From: Erwinia sp. JUb26
Lineage (GTDB): Bacteria; Pseudomonadota; Gammaproteobacteria; Enterobacterales; Enterobacteriaceae
Reading direction: 5' to 3'
DNA length: 64,000 nt
Assembly (NCBI RefSeq): GCF_003751505.1
Contig: NZ_RJVB01000002.1
Span: 713,480 to 777,479 of the forward strand
Shown: positions 46,818 to 59,203 of the stretch, piece by piece
Layout: each line of letters opens with the position of its first letter
How positions within the stretch are numbered: position 1 is the stretch's first letter
Program-made: the position numbers and the translations under genes
The notes under the pieces: generated by a model
Database searches by the model: none
What the model saw: only the letters and a program-made list of their open reading frames with translations
Told to the model about the DNA's origin: nothing

Positions 46818-48350
46818 ATGGCGAACGTTGCCGGTAAGCATGGCCTGAAGTGGCTGATCGTTACCCTGTTTGCGCTGTTTACCGGCTACCTCGTGGTGCT
46901 GATGTATGCGCAGGGTGAAGTGTTGTTCGCCGCGCTGACGCTGATTGTACTCAGCGTTGGGCTGGTGATTTTTGCTCAGCGTCGGGCCAGCGCCTGGCGT
47001 TATGTCTATCCGGGACTGGCGGGCATGGCGCTGTTTGTCCTCTTCCCGCTGGCGGCGACCATCGCCATTTCCTTTACCAACTACAGCAGTACCAATCAGC
47101 TGACCTTTGAACGGGCGCAGACGGTGCTGCTGGACCGCCAGTATCAGGCGGGAGAGCGCTATAACTTCAATTTGTGGCCGCAGGGCAATCAGTGGGTCCT
47201 GCAGCTGACCGCCGACGGCAAGCCCGGCTATCTCTCCGAGCCGTTCAGCTTCGATGATAAAACGCCACAAACCCTGACGCTGAAAGAGAGCGCGGAAACC
47301 CCTCAGGGCGAACGCGCGATGCTGCGCGTCGTGACGCAGAACCGCCAGGCGCTGGGGCTGATTACCGCCACCCTGCCCGACGGTAGCAGCGTGCGGATGA
47401 GCTCGCTGCGCCAGTTTTCCGGCACGCAGCCGCTGTATAAGCTGGCGGCGGACGGCAGCCTGGCCAATCAGCAAACCGGCACGGTTTACTGGCCGAACGA
47501 TGAGATTGGTTTCTATCAGGCGAAGGATGCCAGCCAGCAGTGGAGCGGCGAGCGTCTCAGCCCCGGCTACACGGTGAGCATCGGCTGGAAAAACTTCCTG
47601 CGCGTGATGACCGACGACGGCATTCAGAAACCGTTTATCGGCATCTTTATCTGGACGATTGTGTTCGCGCTGTTGACCGTGATCCTGACCACGGCCGTCG
47701 GAATGGTGCTGGCCTGTCTGATGCAGTGGGAGGCGTTAAAGGGGCGTGCGGTGTATCGTCTGCTGCTGATCCTGCCCTATGCGGTACCGGCCTTTATCTC
47801 TATTCTGATTTTCAAGGGGCTGTTTAACCAGAGCTTCGGTGAAATCAACATCATGCTCAACGCCCTGTTTGGCCTGAAGCCCGCCTGGTTCAGTGACCCG
47901 ACGCTGGCGCGCAGCATGCTGGTGGTGGTGAATACCTGGCTTGGCTATCCCTACATGATGATCCTCTGTATGGGGCTGCTGAAGGCGATTCCGGACGACC
48001 TGTATGAGGCTTCGGCGCTGGACGGTGCCACCACGGTACAGAACTTCTTCCGCATCACGCTGCCGCTGCTGCTGAAGCCGCTGGCACCGCTGATGATCGC
48101 CAGCTTTGCCTTTAACTTTAACAACTTCGTGCTGATCCAGCTGCTGACCAACGGCGGACCGGACCGTCTTGGCACCACCACGCCGGCGGGCTATACCGAC
48201 CTGCTGGTCAGCTATACCTGGCGCATCGCCTTTGAAGGCGGCGGCGGGCAGGACTTCGGCCTGGCTGCAGCGATTGCTACGCTGATTTTCCTGCTGGTAG
48301 GCGGACTGGCCGTGCTGAATCTCAAAGCCACCCGCATTAAAGTCGACTGA
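46818..48350 (+). CDS. malF: Maltose importer permease MalF
   Basis: 510 residues. Eight membrane segments with the large periplasmic P2 loop (about residues 90-270) characteristic of MalF. The EAA-type loop with [26 protein letters not shown] docks on MalK. '[23 protein letters not shown]' continues the core. Downstream malG starts 7 bases after the stop. Confidence 0.97.
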   Translation: MANVAGKHGLKWLIVTLFALFTGYLVVLMYAQGEVLFAALTLIVLSVGLVIFAQRRASAWRYVYPGLAGMALFVLFPLAATIAISFTNYSSTNQLTFERAQTVLLDRQYQAGERYNFNLWPQGNQWVLQLTADGKPGYLSEPFSFDDKTPQTLTLKESAETPQGERAMLRVVTQNRQALGLITATLPDGSSVRMSSLRQFSGTQPLYKLAADGSLANQQTGTVYWPNDEIGFYQAKDASQQWSGERLSPGYTVSIGWKNFLRVMTDDGIQKPFIGIFIWTIVFALLTVILTTAVGMVLACLMQWEALKGRAVYRLLLILPYAVPAFISILIFKGLFNQSFGEINIMLNALFGLKPAWFSDPTLARSMLVVVNTWLGYPYMMILCMGLLKAIPDDLYEASALDGATTVQNFFRITLPLLLKPLAPLMIASFAFNFNNFVLIQLLTNGGPDRLGTTTPAGYTDLLVSYTWRIAFEGGGGQDFGLAAAIATLIFLLVGGLAVLNLKATRIKVD

Positions 48351-48357
48351 GGTAAAC

Positions 48358-49248
48358 ATGGCTATCGTACAACCGAAATCGCAGAAACTGCGCCTGCTGT
48401 TCAGCCATCTGCTGCTGCTGAGCTTTGTGGCCGTCATTATGTATCCGCTGCTGATGGTGCTGGCTATCTCGCTGCGCCCGGGCAACTACGCCATCGGCTC
48501 ACTGCTGCCGGAGCATATTTCCTGGGACCACTGGAAGCTGGCGCTGGGTATTCCGGTGGTGCATGAAAACGGCAGCGTGACGCCGCCGCCGTTTCCGGTG
48601 CTGCTGTGGCTGTGGAACTCAATTAAGGTAGCGGCCATCAGCGCGGTCGGCATTGTCGCCCTCTCCACCACCTGCGCCTATGCCTTTGCCCGCATGCGCT
48701 TTCGCGGCAAGTCCAGCCTGCTGAAAGGGATGCTGATTTTCCAGATGTTCCCGGCGGTGCTGTCGCTGGTGGCGCTCTATGCGCTGTTCGACAGGCTGGG
48801 ACAGTATCTGCCGTTTATCGGGCTGAATACCCACGCGGGTCTGATCTTCGCCTACCTTGGTGGGATTGCGCTGCACGTGTGGACGATTAAGGGCTATTTC
48901 GAAACGATTGACGGCTCGCTGGAAGAGGCGGCGGCGCTGGACGGTGCCACGTCGTGGCAGGCATTCCGTCTGATCCTGCTGCCGCTGTCGGTGCCGATTC
49001 TGGCGGTGGTATTTATTCTGTCGTTTATTGCGGCCGTTACCGAAGTGCCGGTGGCGTCGCTGCTGCTGCGCGACGTGAACAGCTACACGCTGGCGGTGGG
49101 AATGCAGCAGTATCTCAATCCGCAGAACTATTTATGGGGTGATTTTGCCGCGGCCGCCGTGCTGTCGGCGCTGCCGATTACCCTGGTGTTTATTATCGCT
49201 CAACGCTGGCTGGTTAACGGCTTAACCGCCGGGGGCGTGAAGGGCTAG
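48358..49248 (+). CDS. malG: Maltose importer permease MalG
   Basis: 296 residues, the E. coli length, six membrane segments. The EAA loop is [26 protein letters not shown]; the periplasmic P3 loop and C-terminus GGVKG that reaches into the maltose site are present. Completes MalFGK2. A terminator follows about 50 bases later. Confidence 0.97.
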   Translation: MAIVQPKSQKLRLLFSHLLLLSFVAVIMYPLLMVLAISLRPGNYAIGSLLPEHISWDHWKLALGIPVVHENGSVTPPPFPVLLWLWNSIKVAAISAVGIVALSTTCAYAFARMRFRGKSSLLKGMLIFQMFPAVLSLVALYALFDRLGQYLPFIGLNTHAGLIFAYLGGIALHVWTIKGYFETIDGSLEEAAALDGATSWQAFRLILLPLSVPILAVVFILSFIAAVTEVPVASLLLRDVNSYTLAVGMQQYLNPQNYLWGDFAAAAVLSALPITLVFIIAQRWLVNGLTAGGVKG

Positions 49249-49301
49249 TCCGATTTATTTGCCACTGCTGCTGTTTTTTGCTTCGTTACATCCTGTGTTT
49301 C

Positions 49302-49329
49302 AGGCGGCCCGACGGCCGCCTGTTTTTTT
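49302..49329 (+). terminator. Intrinsic terminator of malEFG
   Basis: Perfect 8-bp stem AGGCGGCC/GGCCGCCT (49302-49309, 49314-49321), CGAC loop, then G and seven Ts. It overlaps the psiE stop region. Confidence 0.93.
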
Positions 49330-49744
49330 ATTCACGCTTCAACCGGTTGCTGTTCGCCAGCCATAGCGTAACCACCAGGATCAGAATCGCCAGGCAGTAG
49401 GCCAGGGTATCGAACGGGTTTTTATGATCGACGATGATCAGGCGGATAATCGCAGTAATGCCGATATAGACAAAGTAGCGCAGCGGGAAGTGGTAGCCCG
49501 ACTGGAAGTATTTGACGATCAGCGCGATAAACTCGAAATAGAGAAAATAGATCACGATGCCTTCAATCAGCAGATACGACGACGTCTGCTCCCCGGTGTT
49601 CAGCAGGACGTTCGCCAGATGAATCGTCTCCTTGCCGAGGAAGATCACCAGGATAACGGCCAGCGCAATCAGGCCAGCGTTCAGCACCATCTGTAGTGCA
49701 AAGGCCAGACGGGTGGCCGGAGTATTTCGTACGGGGGGAGTCAT
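49328..49744 (-). CDS. psiE: Phosphate-starvation-inducible protein PsiE
   Basis: 138 residues from the ATG at 49744, with GAGG 7 bases upstream; a GTG two codons earlier is too close to the Shine-Dalgarno. Four membrane segments; VVFLGKET-like [16 protein letters not shown] and [43 protein letters not shown] match E. coli PsiE. Function unknown. In E. coli it is activated by PhoB and repressed by cAMP-CRP, and a perfect CRP site lies upstream here. Confidence 0.94.
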   Translation of the reverse strand: MTPPVRNTPATRLAFALQMVLNAGLIALAVILVIFLGKETIHLANVLLNTGEQTSSYLLIEGIVIYFLYFEFIALIVKYFQSGYHFPLRYFVYIGITAIIRLIIVDHKNPFDTLAYCLAILILVVTLWLANSNRLKRE

Positions 49745-49764
49745 GTTCACACCTCTAAATAGTT

Positions 49765-49793
49765 GTTATCTGTCGGATATGCCGACAGATAAC
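49765..49793 (-). promoter_or_regulatory. 12-bp perfect hairpin in the psiE leader
   Basis: GTTATCTGTCGG / CCGACAGATAAC (49765-49776, 49782-49793) with a 5-base loop, ending 21 bases before the psiE start codon. There is no U-tract. Likely an RNA structure at the 5' end of the psiE message or a dyad operator. Confidence 0.75.
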
Positions 49794-49805
49794 ACTATGC
49801 TTTAG

Positions 49806-49821
49806 TGTGATGCAGATCACA
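49806..49821. promoter_or_regulatory. Perfect CRP site upstream of psiE
   Basis: TGTGA-TGCAGA-TCACA, all ten consensus bases present. A possible minus-strand -10 (CATAGT, 49794-49799) would place the site over the -35 region, which suits repression. Confidence 0.88.
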
Positions 49822-49852
49822 AGATAGTGGATTCTGGATTTAGATATGAAAA

Positions 49853-49883
49853 AGATAAAGGGCCGGTTAACGGCCCTTTATCT
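49853..49883 (-). terminator. Intrinsic terminator of yjbEFGH
   Basis: Perfect 13-bp stem (49853-49865 with 49871-49883), 5-base loop, followed on the minus strand by TTTTTC, 13 bases after the yjbH stop. Confidence 0.93.
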
Positions 49884-49896
49884 ATCGCGCGTGCAG

Positions 49897-51990
49897 TTAG
49901 TGGAAATTGCGATCGCGGTCGGTAGTCATATCATACAGCTCGTACTTACGTCCCAGCTGCTGGCCGCCATCACGCGTCAACGGTGTCCAGTTGATGTTTG
50001 CGCGGCTGCGGGTTGGGCGAATACTGAACAGATCCATCGGCACCGAGATATAGAAGCCCTTGGTGAAGTCACCCTCGCCGTAGTCTTTCGACGAGACGTT
50101 GGTTTTGGTTGCGTAGACGCCCGCTCTGACGCCGCTGTCGAACTGTTTAGAAACATCCAGCGTCACGCCTTTATCCTCGGCGAGGTACTGACCGACGCTG
50201 GCCTTCACCAGCACCTGATCGATAAACGTCGGCTGCCAGTAGACGGTGAGGTTGCCGACTTTCGCGCTGTAGTCGGTGAACTTCATCATATTGTCCCAGT
50301 CACGCTGCTTCACGTAGTTGGCATCGACGCCCACCGCCCAGCTGGAATCCAGAGGACGATACAGCAGTTCACCACCGGCTCCGCCGTACATGGTTTCCAG
50401 ATAACCACCGTACACCTGGCCGTAGAAATCACCGCCCAGGTAGTGCATGTAGTTGGCCTGCAGGTTGTTCACGTAGACGTCGTTTTCAACGTACTGACGA
50501 ATGTGGGTACGTACACGAGGTAATGTAGAGTCACCCGGCAGACCATTAAAATTAAATCTGTCGTAGTTATTCACCACGTTAAAGAACAGGCTGCCGTCGA
50601 GCAGCAGGTGCTCGGTGGCCCAAAGATTGGCATTAGCCATGACGCCAATCTGGTACATGTAGAAGCTTTCCGGGCCACCAAATGATTGGCTCAGAACAGG
50701 TGCCAAACCATAATCGAGGCGTCGGCCATCAATAAAGTAACCCTGTTCGGTGTGCTCCGGGGCAACCGGGTTGATCCGCTGCTGCTGCAGCGTCTCTTCA
50801 CGCCCCAGCGGGTAGCCTTCCAGCTGGCGCTGCAGGCTGGCCACGTCGGTTTTGGTGGTCACCTGCGGCATATGTTGACGCTGTTCGGTCAGCTCAATGG
50901 TCTTCACGCCTGCCGGCAGATGATTGGCCAGAATGACGTTGGCGCGCTCAACCGCTTCCTGGTTATCACGATACTTGGTCTGCTCGCCGCTGGCGTACAG
51001 CGTATCGCCCTTCAGCTGAATATGCGGCGCGTCAAAGCCGGCGTTGTACTTCAGGTCGGTCAGCTGGCTGGCGGTCACCGTCGAATCAAGGAAGCGGCCC
51101 TGCGGCTGCGGATCGTAGGCTTTCTTCGGCGTATCAAGGTGCGGCTGGGTCAGCTCGTTAAAGTTGGTGCGCAGGGTGAAGCCGGCCATAAAGGTATTGC
51201 CGCGCTCGTAGCTGACGTTGACGTCCGCCCAGTCGGTAATCCGGTAGATGGCACCGACGTTAACCTTGCTTCTCTGCTCCAGCTTGCCGGCATAATCGCC
51301 CTGATAGTCGTTGCCTTCATATTCCATTTTCAGGCGCAGCGGCTGCCACGGGGTCTGGTATTCAATCCCGCCGAATACCGCCATCGGGCCCTTAAAGGAA
51401 TCGCCCAGGCTTATCGATCCCGCCGACCCGTTGCCTTCAGAGCGGTAGCAGTACTTTTCACTGGCGGTACAGAACGGGTTGGTGACGTTGCCGCTGTTGC
51501 CGAGATAGCCCCAGCCGACGCCAAGGGTGAAGTCAAACGGCCCCCAGGCCTTGGTGCCCACCACGTATTCGCTGTCAAACAGGCCGGTACCGCCGATATC
51601 CCGCTTGCCCACAGAGACTTCCGGCAGCCAGAAGCCCTCTTCCCAAAGACGCAGTTTCAGATCGAAGGCTTTATCTTTATACGTCTGATGTCCGCTAAAA
51701 CTTTCAACAGGGTTATACAAACGAGTTCTGACGTCTGTATAACGTACTGTAGCCTCCAGCCATGGAAACAACTGCAGCGAGGTGGAGTAAAAGCGGTACT
51801 GGTCGTTATAGCGGTAGTTCAGGCTGAATTCGCCCTCTTTGGCCATACGCGCCGTTGGCACCTGCAGCAGGCCAATACCGCCGAAGTCGGACTGCGAGGG
51901 TCCAACCGGCTCGGGATAGGAAGCCGCCTGAACCTGGCAGGCACAGGCAACGGAAAATGAAAGCAGGCTGAGAAGATAACGTTTTTTCAT
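49897..51990 (-). CDS. yjbH: Exopolysaccharide outer-membrane protein YjbH
   Basis: 697 residues, YjbH/GfcD family. Signal peptide [22 protein letters not shown]; the mature part begins [26 protein letters not shown] and is rich in amphipathic strands, fitting two fused outer-membrane barrels. With YjbE, F and G it supports production or export of an extracellular polysaccharide. The start shares a base with the yjbG stop. Confidence 0.93.
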   Translation of the reverse strand: MKKRYLLSLLSFSVACACQVQAASYPEPVGPSQSDFGGIGLLQVPTARMAKEGEFSLNYRYNDQYRFYSTSLQLFPWLEATVRYTDVRTRLYNPVESFSGHQTYKDKAFDLKLRLWEEGFWLPEVSVGKRDIGGTGLFDSEYVVGTKAWGPFDFTLGVGWGYLGNSGNVTNPFCTASEKYCYRSEGNGSAGSISLGDSFKGPMAVFGGIEYQTPWQPLRLKMEYEGNDYQGDYAGKLEQRSKVNVGAIYRITDWADVNVSYERGNTFMAGFTLRTNFNELTQPHLDTPKKAYDPQPQGRFLDSTVTASQLTDLKYNAGFDAPHIQLKGDTLYASGEQTKYRDNQEAVERANVILANHLPAGVKTIELTEQRQHMPQVTTKTDVASLQRQLEGYPLGREETLQQQRINPVAPEHTEQGYFIDGRRLDYGLAPVLSQSFGGPESFYMYQIGVMANANLWATEHLLLDGSLFFNVVNNYDRFNFNGLPGDSTLPRVRTHIRQYVENDVYVNNLQANYMHYLGGDFYGQVYGGYLETMYGGAGGELLYRPLDSSWAVGVDANYVKQRDWDNMMKFTDYSAKVGNLTVYWQPTFIDQVLVKASVGQYLAEDKGVTLDVSKQFDSGVRAGVYATKTNVSSKDYGEGDFTKGFYISVPMDLFSIRPTRSRANINWTPLTRDGGQQLGRKYELYDMTTDRDRNFH

Positions 51991-52745
51991 CAGTCAGGGA
52001 TCCGGTGCGTCAAAACAGAAACGATCTGCTGGTTAAGGTCGGCAAGGTCGCTCGGCAGCGCCCAGGATGAGAAACCAATAAAGATAGTGCTGCCCGCCTC
52101 CAGCTCAACGTGGCGGCGATTCCAGTAGGCAACGGGAACCTCAGTTACCTCACCGGCCGGGGAGATTACCAGCGCCACGTTGCGCTCTGCGCCGCTTTGA
52201 TGCGCGCGTGAGTCGAGATAATCCGCTACCGGGCGTCCGGCAACCCACGGCGTGGTGCCCGCACCATCGACGGCGCCGGCCAGTCTGACCGAGGTCGGTT
52301 TAGCGACGGTATAAACGCTGTATTCTCCGACCAGGCGGCGATTGGCCTGCGGTCGGGTACGTACCCAGTCGGGATCGAGGTTGACCAGCTGGCGCCCGGT
52401 CACCTTCAGCGAGGCAACCTGCTGGCGGACATTGTCGACCACCGCGGCTTCGGCCAGATCGTTATCGCTGCGCAGGTTATCGCGCCACACCTGTAAGCGA
52501 GCGACCAGTTCCTGCTGCTGGCGAAGCGCCACCGCCGTGGCCAGCTTTTCGCCGATCACCGTACCGGGCCACCAGGTTTTTCCCTGCAGCGCCGGGCTGG
52601 CGACCAGCTGTGCCAGATTTTCCGCGTGGCTGACGACGGCAGTTTGCGACTGCCCCGGATAAAACACCGTGACCTGGCTGTCCGCCATGGCCTGCAGCGA
52701 CAGCGATGCCACTATCCCTGCGAGAAGAGTTGTGATTTTTTTCAT
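51990..52745 (-). CDS. yjbG: Exopolysaccharide periplasmic protein YjbG (GfcC-like)
   Basis: 251 residues. Signal peptide [21 protein letters not shown], then a GfcC-type body: [69 protein letters not shown]. Probably periplasmic. Overlaps yjbF by ATGA, so it is co-translated. Confidence 0.92.
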   Translation of the reverse strand: MKKITTLLAGIVASLSLQAMADSQVTVFYPGQSQTAVVSHAENLAQLVASPALQGKTWWPGTVIGEKLATAVALRQQQELVARLQVWRDNLRSDNDLAEAAVVDNVRQQVASLKVTGRQLVNLDPDWVRTRPQANRRLVGEYSVYTVAKPTSVRLAGAVDGAGTTPWVAGRPVADYLDSRAHQSGAERNVALVISPAGEVTEVPVAYWNRRHVELEAGSTIFIGFSSWALPSDLADLNQQIVSVLTHRIPD

Positions 52746-53389
52746 GGTTTCGCAGGCTTCAGAATAGTGGTTGCCACAGGGAAGTAGTCCGCTCCCAACA
52801 TTTGCACGGCCTGGCGTACCTGTCCGCTCGAGGTATCCACCCAGAAGGTGTTGCGCCAGGTTTTACCACTCTCCGTCAGCTCGACCTCTTCCTGCCAGAC
52901 GCGGCTGGCAACCTGACGGCCGCCCAGCTGCAGGACTTCATCTTTCAGGCGGGTGAAGTGAGAGACCGCGGTGCCGGTGCGCAGCTGGCCTTTTTCCGTC
53001 CAGCTCATCACGCGAGTCCAGCCGGCGCCGTCCGTCAGGCGCAGCGCATCGCGCAGCGGATCCTGTTGCAGATTGGTCACCTCGTTGAGGTTATCCGTCA
53101 GGCCCAGGGTTTTCACCAAGCGGCCGCTTTGCGTGACCACCGTCGCGTGATCCTGAGTGATCCATTTCTGCTGACCATCTTCGCTAAAGCCCATCACCAC
53201 GAAGATTTGCTGACCGCCGTTAAGGCGCAGATACATGCTGGCGTAGGGAATTTTAGCGATCTGTTGATTGGTTAACTGAATGTCGTCTTCGCCGAGCACA
53301 GCCAGCTTAAAGGTTTCACCCAATCCTTTTTGAGTTTGTGTACAGGCCTGAAGCAACAGGCAAAGCAGCAGCAATGGTAGGTTTCGCAC
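52742..53389 (-). CDS. yjbF: Lipoprotein YjbF (GfcB-like)
   Basis: 215 residues from GTG at 53389; no upstream ATG exists and AGGGAT lies before it. The N-terminal lipobox LLLQAC (Cys16) marks an outer-membrane lipoprotein. Body: EDDIQLTNQQIAKIPYASMYLRLNGGQQIFVVMG and DGAGWTRVMSWTEKGQL. Third component of the capsule-like yjbEFGH machine. Confidence 0.92.
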   Translation of the reverse strand: MRNLPLLLLCLLLQACTQTQKGLGETFKLAVLGEDDIQLTNQQIAKIPYASMYLRLNGGQQIFVVMGFSEDGQQKWITQDHATVVTQSGRLVKTLGLTDNLNEVTNLQQDPLRDALRLTDGAGWTRVMSWTEKGQLRTGTAVSHFTRLKDEVLQLGGRQVASRVWQEEVELTESGKTWRNTFWVDTSSGQVRQAVQMLGADYFPVATTILKPAKP

Positions 53390-53464
53390 CAGTGGGATCC
53401 CTGAGCTAAAGAAAGCAGTGTGAAAATAACCACACTTTCGTGTGGTTATGTTTAATGTTGATAC

Positions 53465-53743
53465 TTAGCGAGTTCTGGTGGTCGTGGTGGTCGTGGTTCC
53501 GGTGTTGGAACCATCGCCGCCGCCTGACGCAGCCAGCGCAACACCTGCAAACGCCGCTACCGCACCGATACCGATGGCAGTAGATGCGCCAGCAGACAGT
53601 GCTGCCGCTTCAACACCAGCAGCGGTGCCGCCAGTGGTGTCAGTCGCAGTTGTTGTTGCAGCGACATCGCCAGGAGCGGCGAAAGCAGCTGAAGCGGTTG
53701 CTAAGTACAGTATGGCTGCAGTAGCACATAAGACTTTTTTCAT
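53465..53743 (-). CDS. yjbE: Small secreted protein YjbE
   Basis: 92 residues. Signal peptide [22 protein letters not shown], then a low-complexity Ala/Gly/Thr mature part with a central hydrophobic stretch ([21 protein letters not shown]) and a Thr-rich tail ending RTR. Like E. coli YjbE, first gene of the Rcs-controlled operon. 75 bases separate it from yjbF. Confidence 0.88.
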   Translation of the reverse strand: MKKVLCATAAILYLATASAAFAAPGDVAATTTATDTTGGTAAGVEAAALSAGASTAIGIGAVAAFAGVALAASGGGDGSNTGTTTTTTTRTR

Positions 53744-54250
53744 TACACTTTCCCTTCACAGTATGAATGGACACCAGGGCCTGGATGGTTCCTGGCATCT
53801 TCATTATGGGGAAATAACTCCCAGAAATCAGCGCCCGTTCCAGGTATTGATAAAATAGTTTTTTACACTTCTATTTTTTAGAAAAAGATATTTTCAAGTT
53901 TGTAACATGCCATCAAGCACCATGGGCAGAACATAATGCTGATTTGTACTAAAAACCAGCACTATGCCGTTAAAACAGGCGCAGAGTGTAATATCGTATT
54001 TTCAAACAGGCTAAAGATAAACAAAAATGTTTTAAATCATGGTGTTATTGCCGTTTTTTTCTCAAGTAATTCAGTGAAGTAATCCATTCTGACGCGATTT
54101 TTTTAGGATTAATCTCACCCATACGGGATGAACTTTCGCTGTTTTCAGGAAAAACCTCAGGGCAGTGGAGCAGGAAAAGGCGAGATTGAGGGGGCAATAC
54201 GGGGAAACGACAGTGAGCGACTGTGTAAAACAGCTTTCATTTGCCCATAA
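53744..54250. other. Long AT-rich upstream region of yjbE
   Basis: About 500 bases between yjbE and the pgi terminator with no coding sequence I can support. It is AT-rich compared with its surroundings and carries the RcsAB-like box. A long leader or a small RNA is possible; I cannot fix promoter boxes. Confidence 0.6.
54104..54117 (-). promoter_or_regulatory. RcsAB-like box upstream of yjbEFGH
   Basis: Minus strand TGAGATTAATCCTA matches 11 of 14 bases of the RcsAB box TAAGAATATTCCTA as I remember it. It is about 360 bases upstream of the yjbE start. E. coli yjbEFGH is Rcs-regulated. Confidence 0.6.
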
Positions 54251-54276
54251 AAAACCCCCGAAAAACCGGGGGTTTT
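54245..54276 (-). terminator. Intrinsic terminator of pgi
   Basis: 10-bp stem AAAACCCCCG/CGGGGGTTTT (54251-54260, 54267-54276), 6-base loop, with further Ts on the minus strand; 18 bases after the pgi stop. Confidence 0.93.
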
Positions 54277-54293
54277 AGCACTGAATACGAAAA

Positions 54294-56330
<2,037 letters not shown>

Positions 56331-56516
56331 AGCCAGAAGAGGCGCGTCGCCCAGGCAGTGTGTTTGAGGATCCGTATCCGTAGATAACACATCAGGGGGA
56401 GCGACGCCGAGGTATAAACCACGCGGAGTGGGGCGTATCGACTGCAGGGGCTGAATCCTCTGGGTTGTCACCAGCAACGTCCGGTAGTCGGGCGGCGAGG
56501 TGGGGCGCTTCTGGGT
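56331..56516 (+). ncRNA. Lysine riboswitch (L box) of lysC
   Basis: P1 is closed by CCAGAAG at 56333-56339 and CTTCTGG at 56508-56514. In between are L-box blocks recalled from E. coli lysC: AGAGGCGCGT near the 5' side, a GATAACAC...GGGGG...CGCCGAGGT middle, and GGGCTGAATCC...TGGGTTGTCACCAG near 56448-56474, then AGTCGGGCG. Downstream, CCTTGTG near 56560 can pair with CACGAAGG next to the lysC start, which suits ligand-controlled masking of the ribosome binding site. Confidence 0.93.
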
Positions 56517-56611
56517 GACGCGTAGCGGCTTGCTCTACGCTATATCCCTTTCCTGCCCTTACCTTGTGCCAAGCTGATGGAATAAATCCTGACACGAAGG
56601 TAGTCATCGTA

Positions 56612-57964
56612 ATGTCTCAAAATCTGATCGTGGCGAAATTTGGCGGCACCAGCGTTGCCGACTTTGCCGCTATGAACCGCAGCGCCGATGTGGTGTTATC
56701 CAATCCTGACGTTCGTCTGGTGGTGCTTTCCGCCTCTGCGGGCGTCACCAATTTGCTCGTTTCCCTGGCTGAAGGCCAGCCGCTGGAGCAGCGCGCCGCG
56801 CTGTTGGACGATATTCGCCGTATTCAGTACGCCATTCTGGATGAACTGCAGCAAAGCCAGGTGATCCGTGAAGAGATCGACCGCATGCTGGACAATATTG
56901 CCACGCTGGCCGAAGGCGCCGCGCTGGCGACCTCTGCCGCGCTGACCGACGAACTGGTTAGCCACGGTGAACTGATGTCTACCCTGCTGTTCGTGGAAAT
57001 TTTGCGCGAGCGCGCGGTGACCGCCGAGTGGTTTGACGTGCGTAAGGTGATGCGCACCACCGACCGCTTTGGCCGCGCCGAGCCGGAAGTGGCCACGCTG
57101 GCCGAGCTGGCAGCCGCGCAGCTTAAACCCCGTATTGCCGAAGCGCTGATCGTCACTCAGGGCTTTATTGGTAGCGAAGAAAAGGGCCGCACCACCACGC
57201 TCGGCCGCGGCGGTAGCGACTATACCGCCGCGCTGCTGGGCGAAGCGCTGCATGCCGCCCGAGTGGATATCTGGACCGACGTTCCGGGCATCTACACCAC
57301 CGACCCGCGCGTGGTGCCTGCCGCGAAACGCATTGATGTGATTACCTTCGAAGAAGCCTCAGAAATGGCCACCTTCGGGGCGAAAATTCTGCATCCGGCC
57401 ACCCTGCTGCCTGCGGTGCGTAGCGATATTCCGGTGTTTGTCGGCTCCAGCAAGGATCCGTCTGCGGGCGGCACCATGGTGAGCAACAAAACCCAGAATC
57501 CGCCGCTGTTCCGCGCGCTGGCCCTGCGCCGCAAGCAGACTCTGTTAACGCTGACCAGCCTGAATATGCTGCACGCCCGTGGCTTCCTCGCCGAGGTGTT
57601 CAACATCCTGGCGCGCCACAATATCTCTGTCGATCTGATCACCACTTCCGAAGTGAGCGTGGCGCTGACGCTGGACACCACCGGTTCAACCTCGACCGGC
57701 GACAGCCTGCTGACTCAGGCGCTGCTGACCGAGCTTTCCTCGCTGTGCCGCGTGGAAGTGGAAGAGAATCTGGCGCTGGTCGCCATTATCGGTAACGAGC
57801 TATCCAAAGCCTGCGGCGTCGGTAAAGACGTCTTCAGCGTGCTTGAGCCGTTCAGCCTGCGCCTGATCTGCTACGGGGCCAGCAGCTACAACCTGTGCTT
57901 CCTGGTGCCGGGCCAGGATGCGGAACAAGTGGTGCAGGCGCTGCACCGCAATCTGTTCGAGTAA
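56612..57964 (+). CDS. lysC: Lysine-sensitive aspartokinase III LysC
   Basis: 450 residues from the ATG at 56612; AAGG lies about 11 bases upstream. Kinase motif VAKFGGTSVADF, then TLGRGGSDYTAALL and DVPGIYTTDPR, and two C-terminal ACT domains for lysine (NISVDLITTSEVSVALTLD; VALIGN-like VAIIGNELSKACGVG). It phosphorylates aspartate, first step to lysine, threonine and methionine. Controlled by the riboswitch upstream as well as allosterically. Confidence 0.97.
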   Translation: MSQNLIVAKFGGTSVADFAAMNRSADVVLSNPDVRLVVLSASAGVTNLLVSLAEGQPLEQRAALLDDIRRIQYAILDELQQSQVIREEIDRMLDNIATLAEGAALATSAALTDELVSHGELMSTLLFVEILRERAVTAEWFDVRKVMRTTDRFGRAEPEVATLAELAAAQLKPRIAEALIVTQGFIGSEEKGRTTTLGRGGSDYTAALLGEALHAARVDIWTDVPGIYTTDPRVVPAAKRIDVITFEEASEMATFGAKILHPATLLPAVRSDIPVFVGSSKDPSAGGTMVSNKTQNPPLFRALALRRKQTLLTLTSLNMLHARGFLAEVFNILARHNISVDLITTSEVSVALTLDTTGSTSTGDSLLTQALLTELSSLCRVEVEENLALVAIIGNELSKACGVGKDVFSVLEPFSLRLICYGASSYNLCFLVPGQDAEQVVQALHRNLFE

Positions 57965-57971
57965 CCTCTCA

Positions 57972-57995
57972 TCGGGCCAGTCACGGCTGGCCCGA
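57972..57995 (+). terminator. Hairpin after lysC
   Basis: Perfect 9-bp stem TCGGGCCAG/CTGGCCCGA, 6-base loop, 8 bases after the stop; no U-tract, so termination may be weak. Confidence 0.6.
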
Positions 57996-58209
57996 CACCC
58001 CATTTGTTTGATGCTATGATGCGGCGGGCCGTATTGTCCTCGTTCCGGTCAGTACGGCTGTGCTATGGCAAATTTTCAGGTAAATAACACAACATAAACG
58101 CCCCACTCTCCTCTCAGCGACGGCTGGCGGAACATCGCGGCTGATTTTCGGATCGGCTTATTCCGCTGGTGCGGCCAGGGAGTTCAAGGGGTTAAAAGGA
58201 TGCTTTTCT

Positions 58210-59133
58210 ATGCTTGCTACTGTTACCCGACTGTTCCCCCTCTGGGCAGTCCTGCTCTCCGTCGCCGCCTATTACACGCCGACCACCTTTACCGGCATCG
58301 GGCCTTACGTCACCTATCTGCTGATGCTGATTATGTTCGGCATGGGCGTGACGCTGAACGTGGATGATTTTAAGCGCGTGCTGACCCGCCCGGCCCCGGT
58401 GATTGCCGGCACCTTCCTGCACTATCTGGTGATGCCGCTGGCGGCATGGGCGCTGGCCAAACTCTTTAATATGCCGCCCGATCTTTCTGCCGGGATGATT
58501 CTGGTGGGCAGCGTGGCGAGCGGTACGGCGTCAAACGTGATGATCTATCTGGCGAAGGGTGATGTGGCGCTGTCGGTGACCATCTCTTCCGTCTCCGCGC
58601 TGGTGGGCGTGTTTGCCACCCCGCTGCTGACCAAGTTCTACGTCGATACGCATATTCAGGTCGATGTGGTGGGCATGCTGCTCAGCATCGTGAAAATCGT
58701 GGTGGTACCAATTGGCCTGGGTCTGATTATCCATCACACCCTGAACGGCGTGGTGAAGCGCGTGGAACCGTATCTGCCGGCGTTTTCGATGGTCTGTATT
58801 CTGCTGATTATCAGCGCGGTGGTCGCAGGCAGCCAGAGCTTTATCGGCTCGGTTGGTCTGGTGGTGATTATTGCGGTGATCCTGCACAACGCCATTGGCC
58901 TGCTGGGCGGCTACTGGGGCGGCAAGCTGTTTGGCTTCGATGAGTCCACCTGCCGCACGCTGGCGCTGGAAGTGGGGATGCAGAACTCCGGCCTGGCGGC
59001 AACACTGGGCAAGCTGTACTTCTCCCCGCTGGCGGCCCTGCCGGGCGCGCTGTTCTCGGTCTGGCACAACCTGTCTGGTTCGCTGCTGGCCGGTTACTGG
59101 TCAGGCAAAACGATCAAAGACAAGAAGAAGTAA
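58210..59133 (+). CDS. panS: Bile acid:sodium symporter family transporter, PanS-like
   Basis: 307 residues, about ten membrane segments. BASS-family landmarks: [46 protein letters not shown] with the sodium-site Asn/Ser/Thr, and [15 protein letters not shown]. Salmonella PanS moves ketopantoate, pantoate and related compounds; this is the closest characterised type I recall, but the substrate is unproven. AGGA stands 9 bases before the ATG. Confidence 0.7.
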   Translation: MLATVTRLFPLWAVLLSVAAYYTPTTFTGIGPYVTYLLMLIMFGMGVTLNVDDFKRVLTRPAPVIAGTFLHYLVMPLAAWALAKLFNMPPDLSAGMILVGSVASGTASNVMIYLAKGDVALSVTISSVSALVGVFATPLLTKFYVDTHIQVDVVGMLLSIVKIVVVPIGLGLIIHHTLNGVVKRVEPYLPAFSMVCILLIISAVVAGSQSFIGSVGLVVIIAVILHNAIGLLGGYWGGKLFGFDESTCRTLALEVGMQNSGLAATLGKLYFSPLAALPGALFSVWHNLSGSLLAGYWSGKTIKDKKK

Positions 59134-59148
59134 CGGCCCTTCACAACG

Positions 59149-59173
59149 GGCCACTCTCCGGGTGAGAGTGGCC
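59149..59173. terminator. Bidirectional hairpin between panS and glpR
   Basis: Perfect 10-bp stem GGCCACTCTC/GAGAGTGGCC with 5-base loop between the convergent stops. There are no strong U-tracts on either side. Confidence 0.65.
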
Positions 59174-59203
59174 TGCTTCAGCACCCTTTCCTCGCTGACC
59201 CGC

